Shown: positions 45,208 through 54,737, counted from the first letter of the stretch. The stretch is DNA of 64,000 nucleotides from CAZXYS01 sp964645005 (GCA_964645005.1 CAZXYS010000001.1:1-64000); one strand, 5' to 3'. The notes: generated from the sequence alone by a model not told the origin. A program made the numbers and translations.

Positions 45208-46005
45208 ATGAAAATTATTAATTTCATATTGTTTATTTTTTTAATTGCATCGATATCCGGACTGTACGGACAGAACAAATACGTTTTAATGCGAATCTAT
45301 GCAGAAAATGAACTGGAAGAGAGAAACGACAAACTTAAGTTCGGTTTGCACGAAAACGCTACCGATGGAATAGACAGAGAACTGCTTATCAATGATAAGC
45401 AAGACACACTGGCTGAATTTGAAATTCCATTTAAACCCCCGTCAGGATTATTTACTGTATTCGAAACCCCGGGAAATGGATTATGGTCGTATCTGGATTT
45501 CAGACCTTATCCGACAAATGACAGCGCTTACGTAAGATATAAGATGGTTCTGCGACGGGAAGGCGACTCCTTATTCTTCGAATGGTTTAATATGCCCGAA
45601 GGAATTGATTCGGCACACATTACCGATGCAAATCCGGATTTCGATCTATTTTTCAAAAAAATGGAACGGACCGGGAGTGTAAAAGTTGAAAATGAATATA
45701 TGGATAAGTTCTATATTCATGTCTGGTACAACAAAGAGCTTGTAAGCGTTGAAAAAAATGTAAAATCAATTACAAAAAAATTAAAAGTTTACCCTAACTC
45801 TGCGTTTAATCAAATTAATATTCAAACAGACAGAGTTTATAAAAAAATTGAAATTTACAATTATCTTGGCAGGTTAGTGACTTCTGAAAACATAACATCG
45901 AATGATACTCAAATAAATGTGGGCGGTTTAGAGCGAGGAATTTATTTTGTAAGAGTTACACATGCCAATGGGAACTATCTGACTGAGAAATTTTTTAAAA
46001 GATAA
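45208..46005 (+). CDS. Small T9SS cargo protein
   Basis: In this 265-residue protein a signal peptide (about 1-21) ends at GLYGQ. Residues 25-185 form a beta-rich domain that I do not recognise, containing FEIPFKPPSGLFTVFE, a short echo of PPLPPNDIFDARW and PPTPPYELFDVRF found in the two larger cargo proteins upstream. The C-terminus from about 193 is a T9SS sorting domain (VYPNSAFNQINIQ, IYNYLGRLV, RGIYFVRVTHANG). It closes the run of five secreted proteins and is probably functionally linked to them. Confidence 0.78.
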   Translation: MKIINFILFIFLIASISGLYGQNKYVLMRIYAENELEERNDKLKFGLHENATDGIDRELLINDKQDTLAEFEIPFKPPSGLFTVFETPGNGLWSYLDFRPYPTNDSAYVRYKMVLRREGDSLFFEWFNMPEGIDSAHITDANPDFDLFFKKMERTGSVKVENEYMDKFYIHVWYNKELVSVEKNVKSITKKLKVYPNSAFNQINIQTDRVYKKIEIYNYLGRLVTSENITSNDTQINVGGLERGIYFVRVTHANGNYLTEKFFKR

Positions 46006-46082
46006 CCACAGAACCGTCCATTACATTGTAAAAAATGGAGAATGAAAGTGATTTTTTGAAGTTTGTTTTGTTATATAAATAA

Positions 46083-47291
46083 ATGGATGTAACATTGGGA
46101 AAAGAATCAAGTGTTTATGATGAATTAAAGGACATATTTGGCGGCGAAGATGATATAGCCAATAATATAGACTTTGACGACGATTCATCCTATAATAATA
46201 AATTACGAAATGAATATAAACCCGGTCAAAGACAGAAAAATCAGGATAGCAGCAAGAATTATAAATCCTCCGGTAAAAACAAGGGATATGACAATAAAAA
46301 AGATCAGCAACGGAAATCAAAACCCCCTAAAGGGAAATATAGACCTAAAAGCTCGAAGAAAAATGAATTCGTTTCAGTCTTAATACCTTTGTACAACGAA
46401 GAAGAATCTTTACCGGAGCTTGCTTTACAGCTTGAAGGTGAATTGAATAAATTGAAGAACTTTAACTGGGAAGTAGTTTTTATTGATGATGGATCAACAG
46501 ACAGCTCTTTCTCGGTCATCAGGCGATTGCACGGAAGGAACTCGAAATTTAAAGCGATAAGATTCAGACGAAACTACGGCAAATCGGCAGCTTTAGCCGT
46601 AGGCTTTCGAGATGTTCGTGGAGAGTATGTAATAACTATGGACGCAGACTTGCAGGACGATCCTGCTGAAATACCCAATTTAATCAGTAAATTAAAAGAA
46701 GGATATGATCTGGTATCCGGCTGGAAGAAAAAAAGAAAAGACCCGATCACAAAAACAATTCCTTCGAAATTGTTTAATTTTGTGACTTCTCTGACCAGCG
46801 GAGTGAAATTACATGATCATAATTGCGGTTTAAAAGGATATAAAAAGGCAGTGGTAAAAAATCTTAATCCATACGGTGAGATGCATCGCTATCTTCCTGC
46901 CCTGGCTAACTGGGAAGGATTCCGCGTTACCGAAATACCCGTAACCCATCATGCGAGAAGGTACGGAAAGACAAAATTCGGATTTACAAGATTTATCAAG
47001 GGATATCTGGATCTTCTTACGGTACTGTTTACAACCAAATTTGTTAAAAGACCACTGCATTTTTTTGGTACTCTGGGAACAATCTTTGCGATAACAGGTT
47101 TTGGTATCGATTTGTATTTAACAATTCAATGGTTCATGGGATTGACTGCACTAAGCAACAGACCACTGGCTTTGCTGGGCATAGCTTTAATAATCGTTGG
47201 CGTACAGTTCATATCTCTCGGACTGTTAGGGGAATTGATAGCTAAGAATTTCAGCAAAGACACTAACTATAATATCAGGGAGAAATTGTAA
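46083..47291 (+). CDS. Family 2 glycosyltransferase with disordered N-terminal extension
   Basis: In this 402-residue protein, residues 1-92 are polar and low in complexity (Lys/Asn/Asp/Ser-rich), with no known domain. Residues about 95-310 are a GT2 domain with VLIPLYNEEESLPELALQLE, VVFIDDGSTDSSFSVI and the MDADLQDDP metal motif. FRRNYGKSAALAVGF is the typical DPM1/GtrB-like segment. Two membrane helices follow (about 320-342 and 358-382). Such enzymes transfer a sugar from a nucleotide donor to undecaprenyl phosphate. It has no clear partner flippase next to it. The extension is unusual for the family. Confidence 0.88.
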   Translation: MDVTLGKESSVYDELKDIFGGEDDIANNIDFDDDSSYNNKLRNEYKPGQRQKNQDSSKNYKSSGKNKGYDNKKDQQRKSKPPKGKYRPKSSKKNEFVSVLIPLYNEEESLPELALQLEGELNKLKNFNWEVVFIDDGSTDSSFSVIRRLHGRNSKFKAIRFRRNYGKSAALAVGFRDVRGEYVITMDADLQDDPAEIPNLISKLKEGYDLVSGWKKKRKDPITKTIPSKLFNFVTSLTSGVKLHDHNCGLKGYKKAVVKNLNPYGEMHRYLPALANWEGFRVTEIPVTHHARRYGKTKFGFTRFIKGYLDLLTVLFTTKFVKRPLHFFGTLGTIFAITGFGIDLYLTIQWFMGLTALSNRPLALLGIALIIVGVQFISLGLLGELIAKNFSKDTNYNIREKL

Positions 47292-47413
47292 TTCTGAGTA
47301 TTCCTATTGAATTGAATTAAAATAAATTTAAAATATAAACGCAACAATTAAAATATAGTTGTGGAAATTCAACTGGAATTAAATTGACAAAAAAGAATTG
47401 GGTCTATCAAGTA

Positions 47414-48199
47414 ATGAATGATCAAATGAAGTATACCAGAACCTTACTAACGATATTCTCCGTTATTGTTGTTTTATTTCCCATGACTTTAGGAAAAGCT
47501 AACTCTCAGTACGCAGGCAATGTATTTGTTGCCGGAGGGCTTTCGACTATTGATCTTATGGGAGATAATCCCAGCAGTCTGCCAATGGTCGATTTTGCCG
47601 AATGGCAGACCGCCGATCCCGATCCTGTATGGGGTGGTGGTTATACAGGACCTCAATCCGGCATGGGATTGGCTTTTACTTTTCTACTGGATGATGAGGA
47701 AACTTATCGCGTACCGATTGGGCTTGACTATTATTTTTTCCATTCAGTCCAAAGGGTGCCTCTGGCAAGAGATATCACGATTCATTTAAAGCACACATAT
47801 TCTGTCGGCAGCTTGAGCTTAGGATTTGATTATGTATATGTAAGATTTCCGCTGGCTGAGGCAAAATCTTATGTAGGTGTAGATACGAGATTGACCTTGT
47901 TGGCTGCCGATAAATATACTATGTTCAGGAATTTTCATAACAGTGATGATCTTGACAGCACCTATAAAGTGCAAACAAAAGATGATGCTTTCAGGCTGGG
48001 AGGCACATTGAAATTGGGAATTGAAGGTAAGATATACGACAGATGGTATTTGAATATTAATGCCGGCTATTCAGTCATGAATCTGCTGCTTAGGGATGAT
48101 GAACGCGGGGAATTGTTTACTCCTCCGGTCCAACCGGAAACGAAAGAAAACCTGGTTTATGGATTTGTCTTTAGATTTTTTGTTCAATACAGATTATAA
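47414..48199 (+). CDS. Putative outer-membrane beta-barrel protein
   Basis: I prefer the ATG at 47414 (or 47426) because either gives a normal signal peptide (KYTRTLLTIFSVIVVLFPMT...ANSQ); a TTG at 47384 would add ten polar residues and no clear ribosome-binding site supports any of them. The product of about 261 residues is made of alternating beta strands (YRVPIGLDYYFFHS, SLGFDYVYVRFPL, WYLNINAGYSVMNLLL) and ends in FRFFVQYRL, with the aromatic/hydrophobic terminal strand usual for outer-membrane barrels. No specific family is recognised. A terminator follows. Confidence 0.65.
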   Translation: MNDQMKYTRTLLTIFSVIVVLFPMTLGKANSQYAGNVFVAGGLSTIDLMGDNPSSLPMVDFAEWQTADPDPVWGGGYTGPQSGMGLAFTFLLDDEETYRVPIGLDYYFFHSVQRVPLARDITIHLKHTYSVGSLSLGFDYVYVRFPLAEAKSYVGVDTRLTLLAADKYTMFRNFHNSDDLDSTYKVQTKDDAFRLGGTLKLGIEGKIYDRWYLNINAGYSVMNLLLRDDERGELFTPPVQPETKENLVYGFVFRFFVQYRL

Positions 48200-48220
48200 A
48201 TTATTTTCTGATGAATTATT

Positions 48221-48258
48221 AACCGGGACCGGAATTATTATTCGGTTCCGGTTTTTAG
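48221..48258 (+). terminator. Rho-independent terminator
   Basis: AACCGGGACCGGAAT pairs with ATTCGGTTCCGGTT (two G-U pairs) and is followed by TTTTT. It closes the barrel-protein transcript. Confidence 0.85.
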
Positions 48259-48291
48259 TAAATTAGCAATTTTACAAATAGAAAATCAATA

Positions 48292-49374
48292 ATGGCACAA
48301 GACAAATATTCATATAAGAGTGATTGCAGGCATTTTCGAGGGCATATACCCTGTAAACCTCACAAGGAATACGGAGTGCACTGCATAGATTGCAAGTTTT
48401 ACGACCCCGTAAAATTTAAACTCCTGATAATAAAATTAGGCGCTATTGGCGATGTAATCCGTACTACGCCGCTGCTGCACCGCATAAAAATTGAATATCC
48501 CGAAGCTGAGATCTGGTGGTTGACTCATTCACCCGAGATAGTCCCCTCGAGCGTAGATAAAATACTGGATTTTAACGAAAGAACAACTTTTCTTTTAAAA
48601 GAGACAGAATTTGAAATTGTCTATAATCTTGATAAAGATGATTATGCATGCGCTCTGGCTGGCAGCATAAAAACAAAAGAATTATACGGTTTTATGCTCA
48701 AAGACGGCAAACCGGAACCGGCTAATGAACTGGCGGAACATAAATTCATAACAGGTATTTTCGACGATGCCAACAGGGAAAACAGGAAGAATTATCTTGA
48801 AGAGATGTTCGAAATAGCAGGCTGGAAGTACAATGGGGAGGATTACATCCTTGATGAGCCCGATTCACCTGATATTGAAATTCCATCTGATGGAAAAATC
48901 ATCGCCGGATTGAACACCGGCTGTGGAGCGCGGTGGATTTCACGGCTATGGAAAGAGGAATATTGGGAAGAGTTAATAAATAAACTTGATCAAAATGGAT
49001 ATTTTCCATTGTTATTAGGTGGAGAGCAGGAGCATGAAAAGAATCTCAGGTTATCGGAGAATACCGGTGCTTTTTATCCCGGACTTTTCCCGCTAAAAAA
49101 GTTTATATCACTGATGGATAAATGTGACATTGTTGTCACTGCAGTGACAATGGCATTGCACATAGCAATCGGATTGAAGAAGAAAGTCATTTTAATGAAT
49201 AATATTTTCAATCCGAATGAATTTGAGCTTTACGGCAGGGGAGAGATAGTACAACCTGACAAAGAATGTAAATGTTTCTTCTTACCGGAATGCAAGAATG
49301 AGGAATATTTCTGTATGGATTATCTGAAGCCGGATAAGATAATAAAAGCCGTTAAGCGCCATGTAAAGCAATGA
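48292..49374 (+). CDS. Family 9 glycosyltransferase (heptosyltransferase-like) with N-terminal cysteine cluster
   Basis: In this 360-residue protein the GT9 signature is clear: LLIIKLGAIGDVIRTTPLLH (about 44-63) with the catalytic Asp at 54, and NTGCGARWISRLWKEEYWEE plus LLGGEQE in the C-terminal donor domain. Before it lies a segment with Cys12, Cys21, Cys31 and Cys34, and near the C-terminus (about 323-343) four more cysteines (CKCF, PEC, YFC). Heptosyltransferases normally lack these, so they could bind a metal, with the two ends coming together. The family moves ADP-heptose or related sugars onto lipid A core or other acceptors at the inner face of the membrane. Confidence 0.87.
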   Translation: MAQDKYSYKSDCRHFRGHIPCKPHKEYGVHCIDCKFYDPVKFKLLIIKLGAIGDVIRTTPLLHRIKIEYPEAEIWWLTHSPEIVPSSVDKILDFNERTTFLLKETEFEIVYNLDKDDYACALAGSIKTKELYGFMLKDGKPEPANELAEHKFITGIFDDANRENRKNYLEEMFEIAGWKYNGEDYILDEPDSPDIEIPSDGKIIAGLNTGCGARWISRLWKEEYWEELINKLDQNGYFPLLLGGEQEHEKNLRLSENTGAFYPGLFPLKKFISLMDKCDIVVTAVTMALHIAIGLKKKVILMNNIFNPNEFELYGRGEIVQPDKECKCFFLPECKNEEYFCMDYLKPDKIIKAVKRHVKQ

Positions 49375-49380
49375 AAGTTG

Positions 49381-50934
49381 TTATTTCCTTGTGAAGCTGG
49401 CTGCCCTCATACAGATTAAATCCTGCAGGTTTCTGGCGAGGCTGTGAGGAGTTGTGAAATTATTTAGCATTATTGAAAAAGCCAGCAATTCTCCGTCGCG
49501 GGTAGTTAAATATCCGCAGATATTCGATATATTGTTCATAGTACCTGTTTTGGCTTTAACACTTTTTTCTGCCAGGGATTTTGTCATTCTTCGCTCGAGG
49601 GTGCCTTCCTTACCTGGTACAGCCAGACTTGAAAGAAATGTTTCAAAATGTTCTGACCTGTACACTCCCGATAAAAGAGCTGCTTGATAAGCGGGAGTGA
49701 TAAGGTTATTTCTCGATAATCCTGATCCGTCAACGATGGAGATCTTTTCCGGATTGATTCCTTTTTCAGAGGCAAATCTTTTTAGAAGTTTCGTGCCATT
49801 TTCGAATGAGCCCTCGCCTTTTATTTCCCTTGCGATAGTTTTCAGCAAAATCTCTGCGCAAAGATTGTGGCTTTTTTTATTGATAACTGATATGATCTCT
49901 TTCATTGGAGGTGATGTATATGAGCCGACAGATTCCATCTCAGTGTAATTCACGTTATCATTCCATTCATCGATATCAAATACGGCACCCCTGAATCTTA
50001 TCTTGTGATCTTCCAGAAAATTCCTGAAAATTGCAAGAAAATATTTGGTTGGATTGTCTATAGTTACAGGCAGTAACTCCTGGCTGGTTTTACCGGATGT
50101 ATCATAAGCAATTGTACCGTTAATTTCGATGATATTGGTGGTCAGTTCACGGGCGGCGTCGATGCTTGTAGGCTCGTTGATTTCGCCGGTGAAAACATTG
50201 TTGAGTATGCGGACATAGTTGCAGTCGGGATTCACTCTGATTTTTGAGATATAGCCGATACTGTCGCCGGGGCGCACAGTGATATCCACATTGTTGTCAA
50301 GTATTGACAATGCGTTAACCTGTGCCGAGTAAGGGTAGATCATATCATCCCAAGCCCAGCCGGGCGCATAGTAGATATCATCGAAAAAATTGTCGTCGCC
50401 GATAATATTCCCGCGGATCGATCTTATACCTATTGAATCGAGCTTCCTGACCCAATCATCGATAATATCGAGGGGCTTTTCGTGGAAATATCGGGAAAGC
50501 GTCGGATCGCCGCTGCCCCGGATTATGATATCCCCGAGAAATTCTCCATTTTTCAATAACTCGCCGCTAAGATACATTTCCGTAGTATAAGTAAAATCAC
50601 TACCCAGATATTTAAGTGCTGCGGCAGATGTAAGGATCTTTTGAGTTGATGCGGGGATAAAATTTTTATTTTCATTTTTAGCGTATAAAATTTCTCCGGT
50701 TTCAAGGGATTGTATAATCACGCCAATATTAGCGTTTGAAAAATCAGGATTGGAAAGTAAGCCGTCAATATCTTTTCTTAGTTCCTTTACTGGATTGACC
50801 GTATCAATGTCTATCAGAGGAAAAGGCAGTGAATCAAGCCTAATCGGTTGGGCGGAAGATTCTTTTGTCACACAAAAGAACAAAACAAGTAAAATCAAAA
50901 GTGATATTTTTTTACCAATTAACCTGCTTATCAT
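49381..50934 (-). CDS. dacB: D-alanyl-D-alanine carboxypeptidase/endopeptidase (PBP4 family)
   Basis: This 517-residue protein has a signal peptide (about 1-28) and the three active-site motifs of peptidase family S13: STQK with the nucleophile Ser at about 96, SHN in the middle (about 355) and KTG near the end (about 472). The long insert between the first two motifs is the usual extra domain of PBP4 proteins. It trims or opens peptidoglycan cross-links in the periplasm. It stands convergent to the GT9 gene, with only 6 bases between their stops, and divergent to htpG. The symbol is by family and not by a proven ortholog. Confidence 0.92.
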   Translation of the reverse strand: MISRLIGKKISLLILLVLFFCVTKESSAQPIRLDSLPFPLIDIDTVNPVKELRKDIDGLLSNPDFSNANIGVIIQSLETGEILYAKNENKNFIPASTQKILTSAAALKYLGSDFTYTTEMYLSGELLKNGEFLGDIIIRGSGDPTLSRYFHEKPLDIIDDWVRKLDSIGIRSIRGNIIGDDNFFDDIYYAPGWAWDDMIYPYSAQVNALSILDNNVDITVRPGDSIGYISKIRVNPDCNYVRILNNVFTGEINEPTSIDAARELTTNIIEINGTIAYDTSGKTSQELLPVTIDNPTKYFLAIFRNFLEDHKIRFRGAVFDIDEWNDNVNYTEMESVGSYTSPPMKEIISVINKKSHNLCAEILLKTIAREIKGEGSFENGTKLLKRFASEKGINPEKISIVDGSGLSRNNLITPAYQAALLSGVYRSEHFETFLSSLAVPGKEGTLERRMTKSLAEKSVKAKTGTMNNISNICGYLTTRDGELLAFSIMLNNFTTPHSLARNLQDLICMRAASFTRK

Positions 50935-51139
50935 ATAAATATCCGAATTTTAACAAAGTAAACAAAAATATCAAATATCTCGACCAATTACAATAATATA
51001 TGTTTTTAAATGTGTTGTTATGGATATTTATTATTTCAATAATGGTGGTGAATTTTCGTCAAAAAATTTGTTAAAAAAATTCATTAATCATTGATTTTTT
51101 TCAAATTTACGCAATGCAGTAAATTAAACGGAGGCAATA

Positions 51140-53014
51140 ATGGAAGACGGAGATACCGTTAAACAACAAGAATTTCAATATAAAGCTGAAATGAAGCAGC
51201 TTTTGAATCTGATAGTCCATTCATTATATAAAAATCCCGAAATATTCCTTCGCGAGCTTATATCAAACTCATCCGATGCCCTTAACAAAGTACGCTTCAG
51301 AAGATTGACTGACCGCAATATCGTCGATCCCGAAGCCGAACTAAAAATCCAAATAAACCTCGACAAGGAAAATAATATCTTCACTATCGAGGATACCGGC
51401 ATCGGCATGACAAAGAAGGAACTTATCGAAGAGATAGGCACGGTAGCAAAATCCGGTACGCTTGAATATCTTCAGAAGCTTAAAGAGCAGAACCAGGCGC
51501 CGGATGAGTCGCTAATCGGGCGGTTTGGCGTTGGATTTTACTCAGTATTTATGGTCACGGAACAGGTGACTGTCGAGACCAGAAGTGCCGAACCGGCTTC
51601 CAAAGGATACCGCTGGATTTCTTCGGGGCAGGATAAATTCACTATCGAAGAGCTCGACCGCAAAGAACGCGGCACAAAGATATACTTTAAACTTAAAGAT
51701 GAATATAAAGAATTCGCCGAAGAAGCCAGAGTAAAAGAGGTGTTGAAGAAATATTCTAATTTTGTTGATTTCCCGATATTTGTCGGCAGCGAGAGAGTCA
51801 ATACCGTTCAGGCGCTCTGGCATAAGAAAAAAGACGAGATCACGCAGGAAGAACTGAATGAATTTTATAAATTTATAACAAATGATTTCCAGGATCCGCT
51901 CGGGCATCTCAAGCTTGATATCGAGGGGAATGTCAATTTCAATGCGCTGATATTCGTGCCCCAGCAGGCGCCGCCCAACTTCATGATGCAAATGCAGCAC
52001 AAAGAGAGAACGCTGCATCTCTATTCAAGCAAAGTTTTCATCCAGGATAACTGCCAGGAACTGCTGCCTGATTATCTGAAATTTGTCGAAGGCGTGGTGG
52101 ATACCGAAGATCTGCCATTGAATGTTTCGAGGGAAACCATTCAAAACAGCCCTGTGGTAGCCAAGATCAGGAATGTTTTGACAGGGAAGATTCTTTCGAT
52201 GCTCGAAGACTGGGCGCAAAATGATAAGAATAAATATGAGCAGTTCTACAGGAATTTTGGCAGTCTGCTGAAGACAGGCATAAATTCCGACTTTTCTCAT
52301 AAGGACAGGATTGTCGAGCTTCTTCGCTTCGAATCGACAATGCTTGAAAAAGGCAAGCTCACCTCTCTTAAAGAGTACACAACCAAAATGCGGGATGATC
52401 AGAAGGAAATATACTACATATCCGGAGACAACCGCGAGCAGATCGAACGCAATCCCAATCTTGAATATTTTAGAAAAAATGAGATCGAAGTCTTGCTTTT
52501 CACCGATCCCATCGATGTTTTCGTGGTACCTTCCATAAATGAGTATGACGGGAAACCGCTAAAATCCATCGAAAAAGCCGATCTCGACTTCAAAGATGAA
52601 GAGGAAAGCGAAGGCGAAAGATTGGGCGAGGATGCAAGCAAATCTCTTATCCAGGTGTTCAAGGAAACGCTTGGCGATAAGGTTGAGGATGTGATTGAGT
52701 CTAAAAGGCTGGTAGAATCGCCTGCTACGCTTGTTGTAGGGCAGCAGGGGATGGATCCGCAGATGGAAAAGGTAATGCAGATGATGGATCAGCAATATCA
52801 GGGTTCGAAGCGCATCCTTGAGATTAACACCAAACATCCGCTAATAAAGAACCTATCGACAAGGAATATTGCCGATAGTAATGATCCGGTGCTGCGCAAG
52901 ACTATTACGCAGCTCTATGAGGGCGCTATGCTTATGGAAGGCTATCTGCAATCGCCGGATGAATTTGTCAGAAGGATGAATGAGCTGTTAGTCGAAGCTA
53001 CCGGCAGCAAATAA
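51140..53014 (+). CDS. htpG: Chaperone protein HtpG (bacterial Hsp90)
   Basis: This 624-residue protein has the N-terminal ATPase of the GHKL type with FLRELISNSSDALNKVRF (about 34-51), DTGIGMTKKEL and GRFGVGFYSVFMV. The middle domain contains FVEGVVDTEDLPLNVSRE, and the C-terminal dimerisation part carries an acidic linker (DEEESEGERLGED). Length fits the family. It is an ATP-driven chaperone of the cytosol. GGAGG precedes the ATG at the usual distance. The roughly 200-base AT-rich gap upstream shares divergent promoters with the PBP4-type gene; no heat-shock operator is recognised. Confidence 0.97.
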   Translation: MEDGDTVKQQEFQYKAEMKQLLNLIVHSLYKNPEIFLRELISNSSDALNKVRFRRLTDRNIVDPEAELKIQINLDKENNIFTIEDTGIGMTKKELIEEIGTVAKSGTLEYLQKLKEQNQAPDESLIGRFGVGFYSVFMVTEQVTVETRSAEPASKGYRWISSGQDKFTIEELDRKERGTKIYFKLKDEYKEFAEEARVKEVLKKYSNFVDFPIFVGSERVNTVQALWHKKKDEITQEELNEFYKFITNDFQDPLGHLKLDIEGNVNFNALIFVPQQAPPNFMMQMQHKERTLHLYSSKVFIQDNCQELLPDYLKFVEGVVDTEDLPLNVSRETIQNSPVVAKIRNVLTGKILSMLEDWAQNDKNKYEQFYRNFGSLLKTGINSDFSHKDRIVELLRFESTMLEKGKLTSLKEYTTKMRDDQKEIYYISGDNREQIERNPNLEYFRKNEIEVLLFTDPIDVFVVPSINEYDGKPLKSIEKADLDFKDEEESEGERLGEDASKSLIQVFKETLGDKVEDVIESKRLVESPATLVVGQQGMDPQMEKVMQMMDQQYQGSKRILEINTKHPLIKNLSTRNIADSNDPVLRKTITQLYEGAMLMEGYLQSPDEFVRRMNELLVEATGSK

Positions 53015-53235
53015 TGGCTGGAATGATAAAAAAATCAAATTATTGTTGGTAACAGTAAATGATCATTTTAATAGAAGTAATAAATTTTGTAAATTATAAC
53101 TTTGGCTGATTGCATTTTATTAGAAATTATGCTTTTAGGCTAAATTAATAATTATATATCTTGTAATATAATTATATATATTTAAAAACAAAAGCATTTG
53201 AACAGAGTAGAGAATTTACTTAAGGACACAAAGAC

Positions 53236-54279
53236 ATGAAACTTTCCGAATTTCGTTATAATATACCAAAACATTTAATAGCAAAATATCCTTCCGAGCC
53301 AAGAGATTCTTCCAGGATGCTGGTTATAAACAGAGAAAAACACAAGTTTCAGCATAAGAATTTCTCGGATATACTTAATTATTTTGAATCGGGAGATTGT
53401 CTTGTTCTGAATGAGACAAAAGTTTTTCCGGCTCGGCTATTCGGAAAAAAAGAGAAGACCAATGCCACTATTGAAGTGATGCTGCTTAGAGAGTTAAAAT
53501 CCGAAGAACGTATTTGGGATGTTCTTGTCGAACCGGCAAGAAAAGTGCGCATCGGCAACAAAATCTATTTCGACAACGGAAAATTTTACTGCGAAGTTAT
53601 TGATAATACTACGTCCAGGGGGCGTACTGTTCGTTTTAGCTATGAAGGCAACCTTTTCAAGGTGATCGAACGAATCGGCGAAATGCCCCTGCCAAACTAT
53701 ATCGACAGGCAGCCGAACGACCATGATAAAGTGACCTATCAGTGCGTTTTTGCAAATCCGAAATATCTGGCTTCGATAGCGCCGCCGACAGCCGGTCTGC
53801 ATTTCTCTGAGGACTTGCTCGAGAAATTGCAGGAAAAAGGCGTGCGCATAGCGAAGCTCAGCCTGAACATTGGGCAGGGCGTTTTCGAGCAGATCGAGGT
53901 GGAAGATTTGACAAAACACCGAATGTATTCGGAATACTTCGATATTTCAATGGAGGCGGCGGAAACCATTAACAAATCACTGAAAAATAAGAAGAAAATT
54001 TTCGCAGCGGGCGCCAGCGTAGCGAGAGCTCTGGAATCTTCCGTACTCACAACCGGCAAAGTTAAACCCAACAAGGGCTGGACCGACAAGTTCATCTACC
54101 CGCCTTATGAATTTAAAATCACTTCGCGGCTGATAACCAATTTCCATCCGTCGGCATCGCCATCGCTGCTGTTAGCATCCGGTTTTGCCGAAAAGGAAGA
54201 CATTTTCAGAGCATACAAACAGGCGATCAAGAGAGAATACAGATTTTTCGCCTACGGCGATGCAATGCTGATATTATAA
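53236..54279 (+). CDS. queA: S-adenosylmethionine:tRNA ribosyltransferase-isomerase QueA
   Basis: This 347-residue protein is of normal family length. It has the opening MKLSEFRYNIPKHLIAKYPS, then DSSRMLVINRE, DCLVLNETKVFPARLFGKK, LPNYIDRQPN, and APPTAGLHFSEDLLEKLQEK, all hallmarks of QueA. It transfers and rearranges the ribosyl part of S-adenosylmethionine to make epoxyqueuosine in tRNA. It is a single gene with a 221-base AT-rich gap in front, in which I see no riboswitch. Confidence 0.96.
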   Translation: MKLSEFRYNIPKHLIAKYPSEPRDSSRMLVINREKHKFQHKNFSDILNYFESGDCLVLNETKVFPARLFGKKEKTNATIEVMLLRELKSEERIWDVLVEPARKVRIGNKIYFDNGKFYCEVIDNTTSRGRTVRFSYEGNLFKVIERIGEMPLPNYIDRQPNDHDKVTYQCVFANPKYLASIAPPTAGLHFSEDLLEKLQEKGVRIAKLSLNIGQGVFEQIEVEDLTKHRMYSEYFDISMEAAETINKSLKNKKKIFAAGASVARALESSVLTTGKVKPNKGWTDKFIYPPYEFKITSRLITNFHPSASPSLLLASGFAEKEDIFRAYKQAIKREYRFFAYGDAMLIL

Positions 54280-54285
54280 AATTTA

Positions 54286-54325
54286 ATCCCCGCCCTATAA
54301 AAAATAGAGCGGGGATATATTGTTT
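54286..54325 (+). terminator. Hairpin after queA
   Basis: ATCCCCGC pairs with GCGGGGAT, with an AT-rich loop and a following ATATTGTTTT. It is probably the queA terminator, though the T run is imperfect. Confidence 0.7.
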
Positions 54326-54403
54326 TCAGAAAAAGCTAAACCATCCTTTAACTCATATTTTGCATTAGAACAACCATCTGTCAGAATAAATAGCTTAATT
54401 CTA

Positions 54404-54480
54404 AGAACTTAACCACCTCTTCTTTTCCCCTTCTTAGTAAGGAGGGGAGTGAAGCCGGAGGCTTTACGGGGTGGTTCTTC
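54404..54480. repeat. REP-like foldback element
   Basis: GAACTTAACCACC on the left is complementary to GGTGGTTCTTC on the right. Inside are TTTTCCCC/GGAGGGGA and a second small hairpin, GAAGCCGGAGGCTTTA. The run of AACCACC, CCTTCTTAGTAAGGAGG and GGGGTGGTT is a pattern seen in dispersed elements of Bacteroidota-type genomes. It contains no reading frame. Confidence 0.6.
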
Positions 54481-54538
54481 AAATTTATCAATTGGTAATA
54501 TGTTAGTAGGATTGATGGTTTCTAATGAAATATCCAGG

Positions 54539-54672
54539 TTTATTTGTAATCACTTGCAACGCATGCTTTAGCTTGCTGGTGATTCGAAGTTTTTCAGATC
54601 CTATGCAAAGTGCTAAAGCACTTTGTTGATAATATTTTCAAGCAAAATCAAATTTTCTAATGCAATACGGGA
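54539..54672 (+). repeat. Dispersed repeat, copy 1 (about 135 bp)
   Basis: This copy is almost identical, in the same orientation, to the copy at 57573. It begins TTTATTTGTAATCACTTGCA and contains TTCGAAGTTTTTCAGATC and the perfect hairpin CAAAGTGC-TAAA-GCACTTTG, ending at TTTTCTAATGCAATA. A first hairpin around GCATGC-TTTA-GCTTGC has one mismatch here. It has no reading frame and no recognised transposase; it is likely a small non-autonomous element. Confidence 0.8.
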
Positions 54673-54678
54673 TTATAT

Positions 54679-54717
54679 AAAAACCGGCTGTAGGATCAAT
54701 TTCCCGCAGCCGGTTTT
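54679..54717 (-). terminator. Terminator of ispG
   Basis: AAAACCGGCTG pairs with CAGCCGGTTTT. Read on the minus strand, the stem is followed by TTTT, 20-60 bases beyond the stop of ispG at 54738. Confidence 0.85.
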
Positions 54718-54737
54718 ATAATTTATGTGAATGAAAA

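Noticed and set aside
54404..54720. Possible CRISPR array in the repeat-rich gap after queA
   Set aside because: The repeats are different foldback elements, not regularly spaced identical units, and no cas gene is near.
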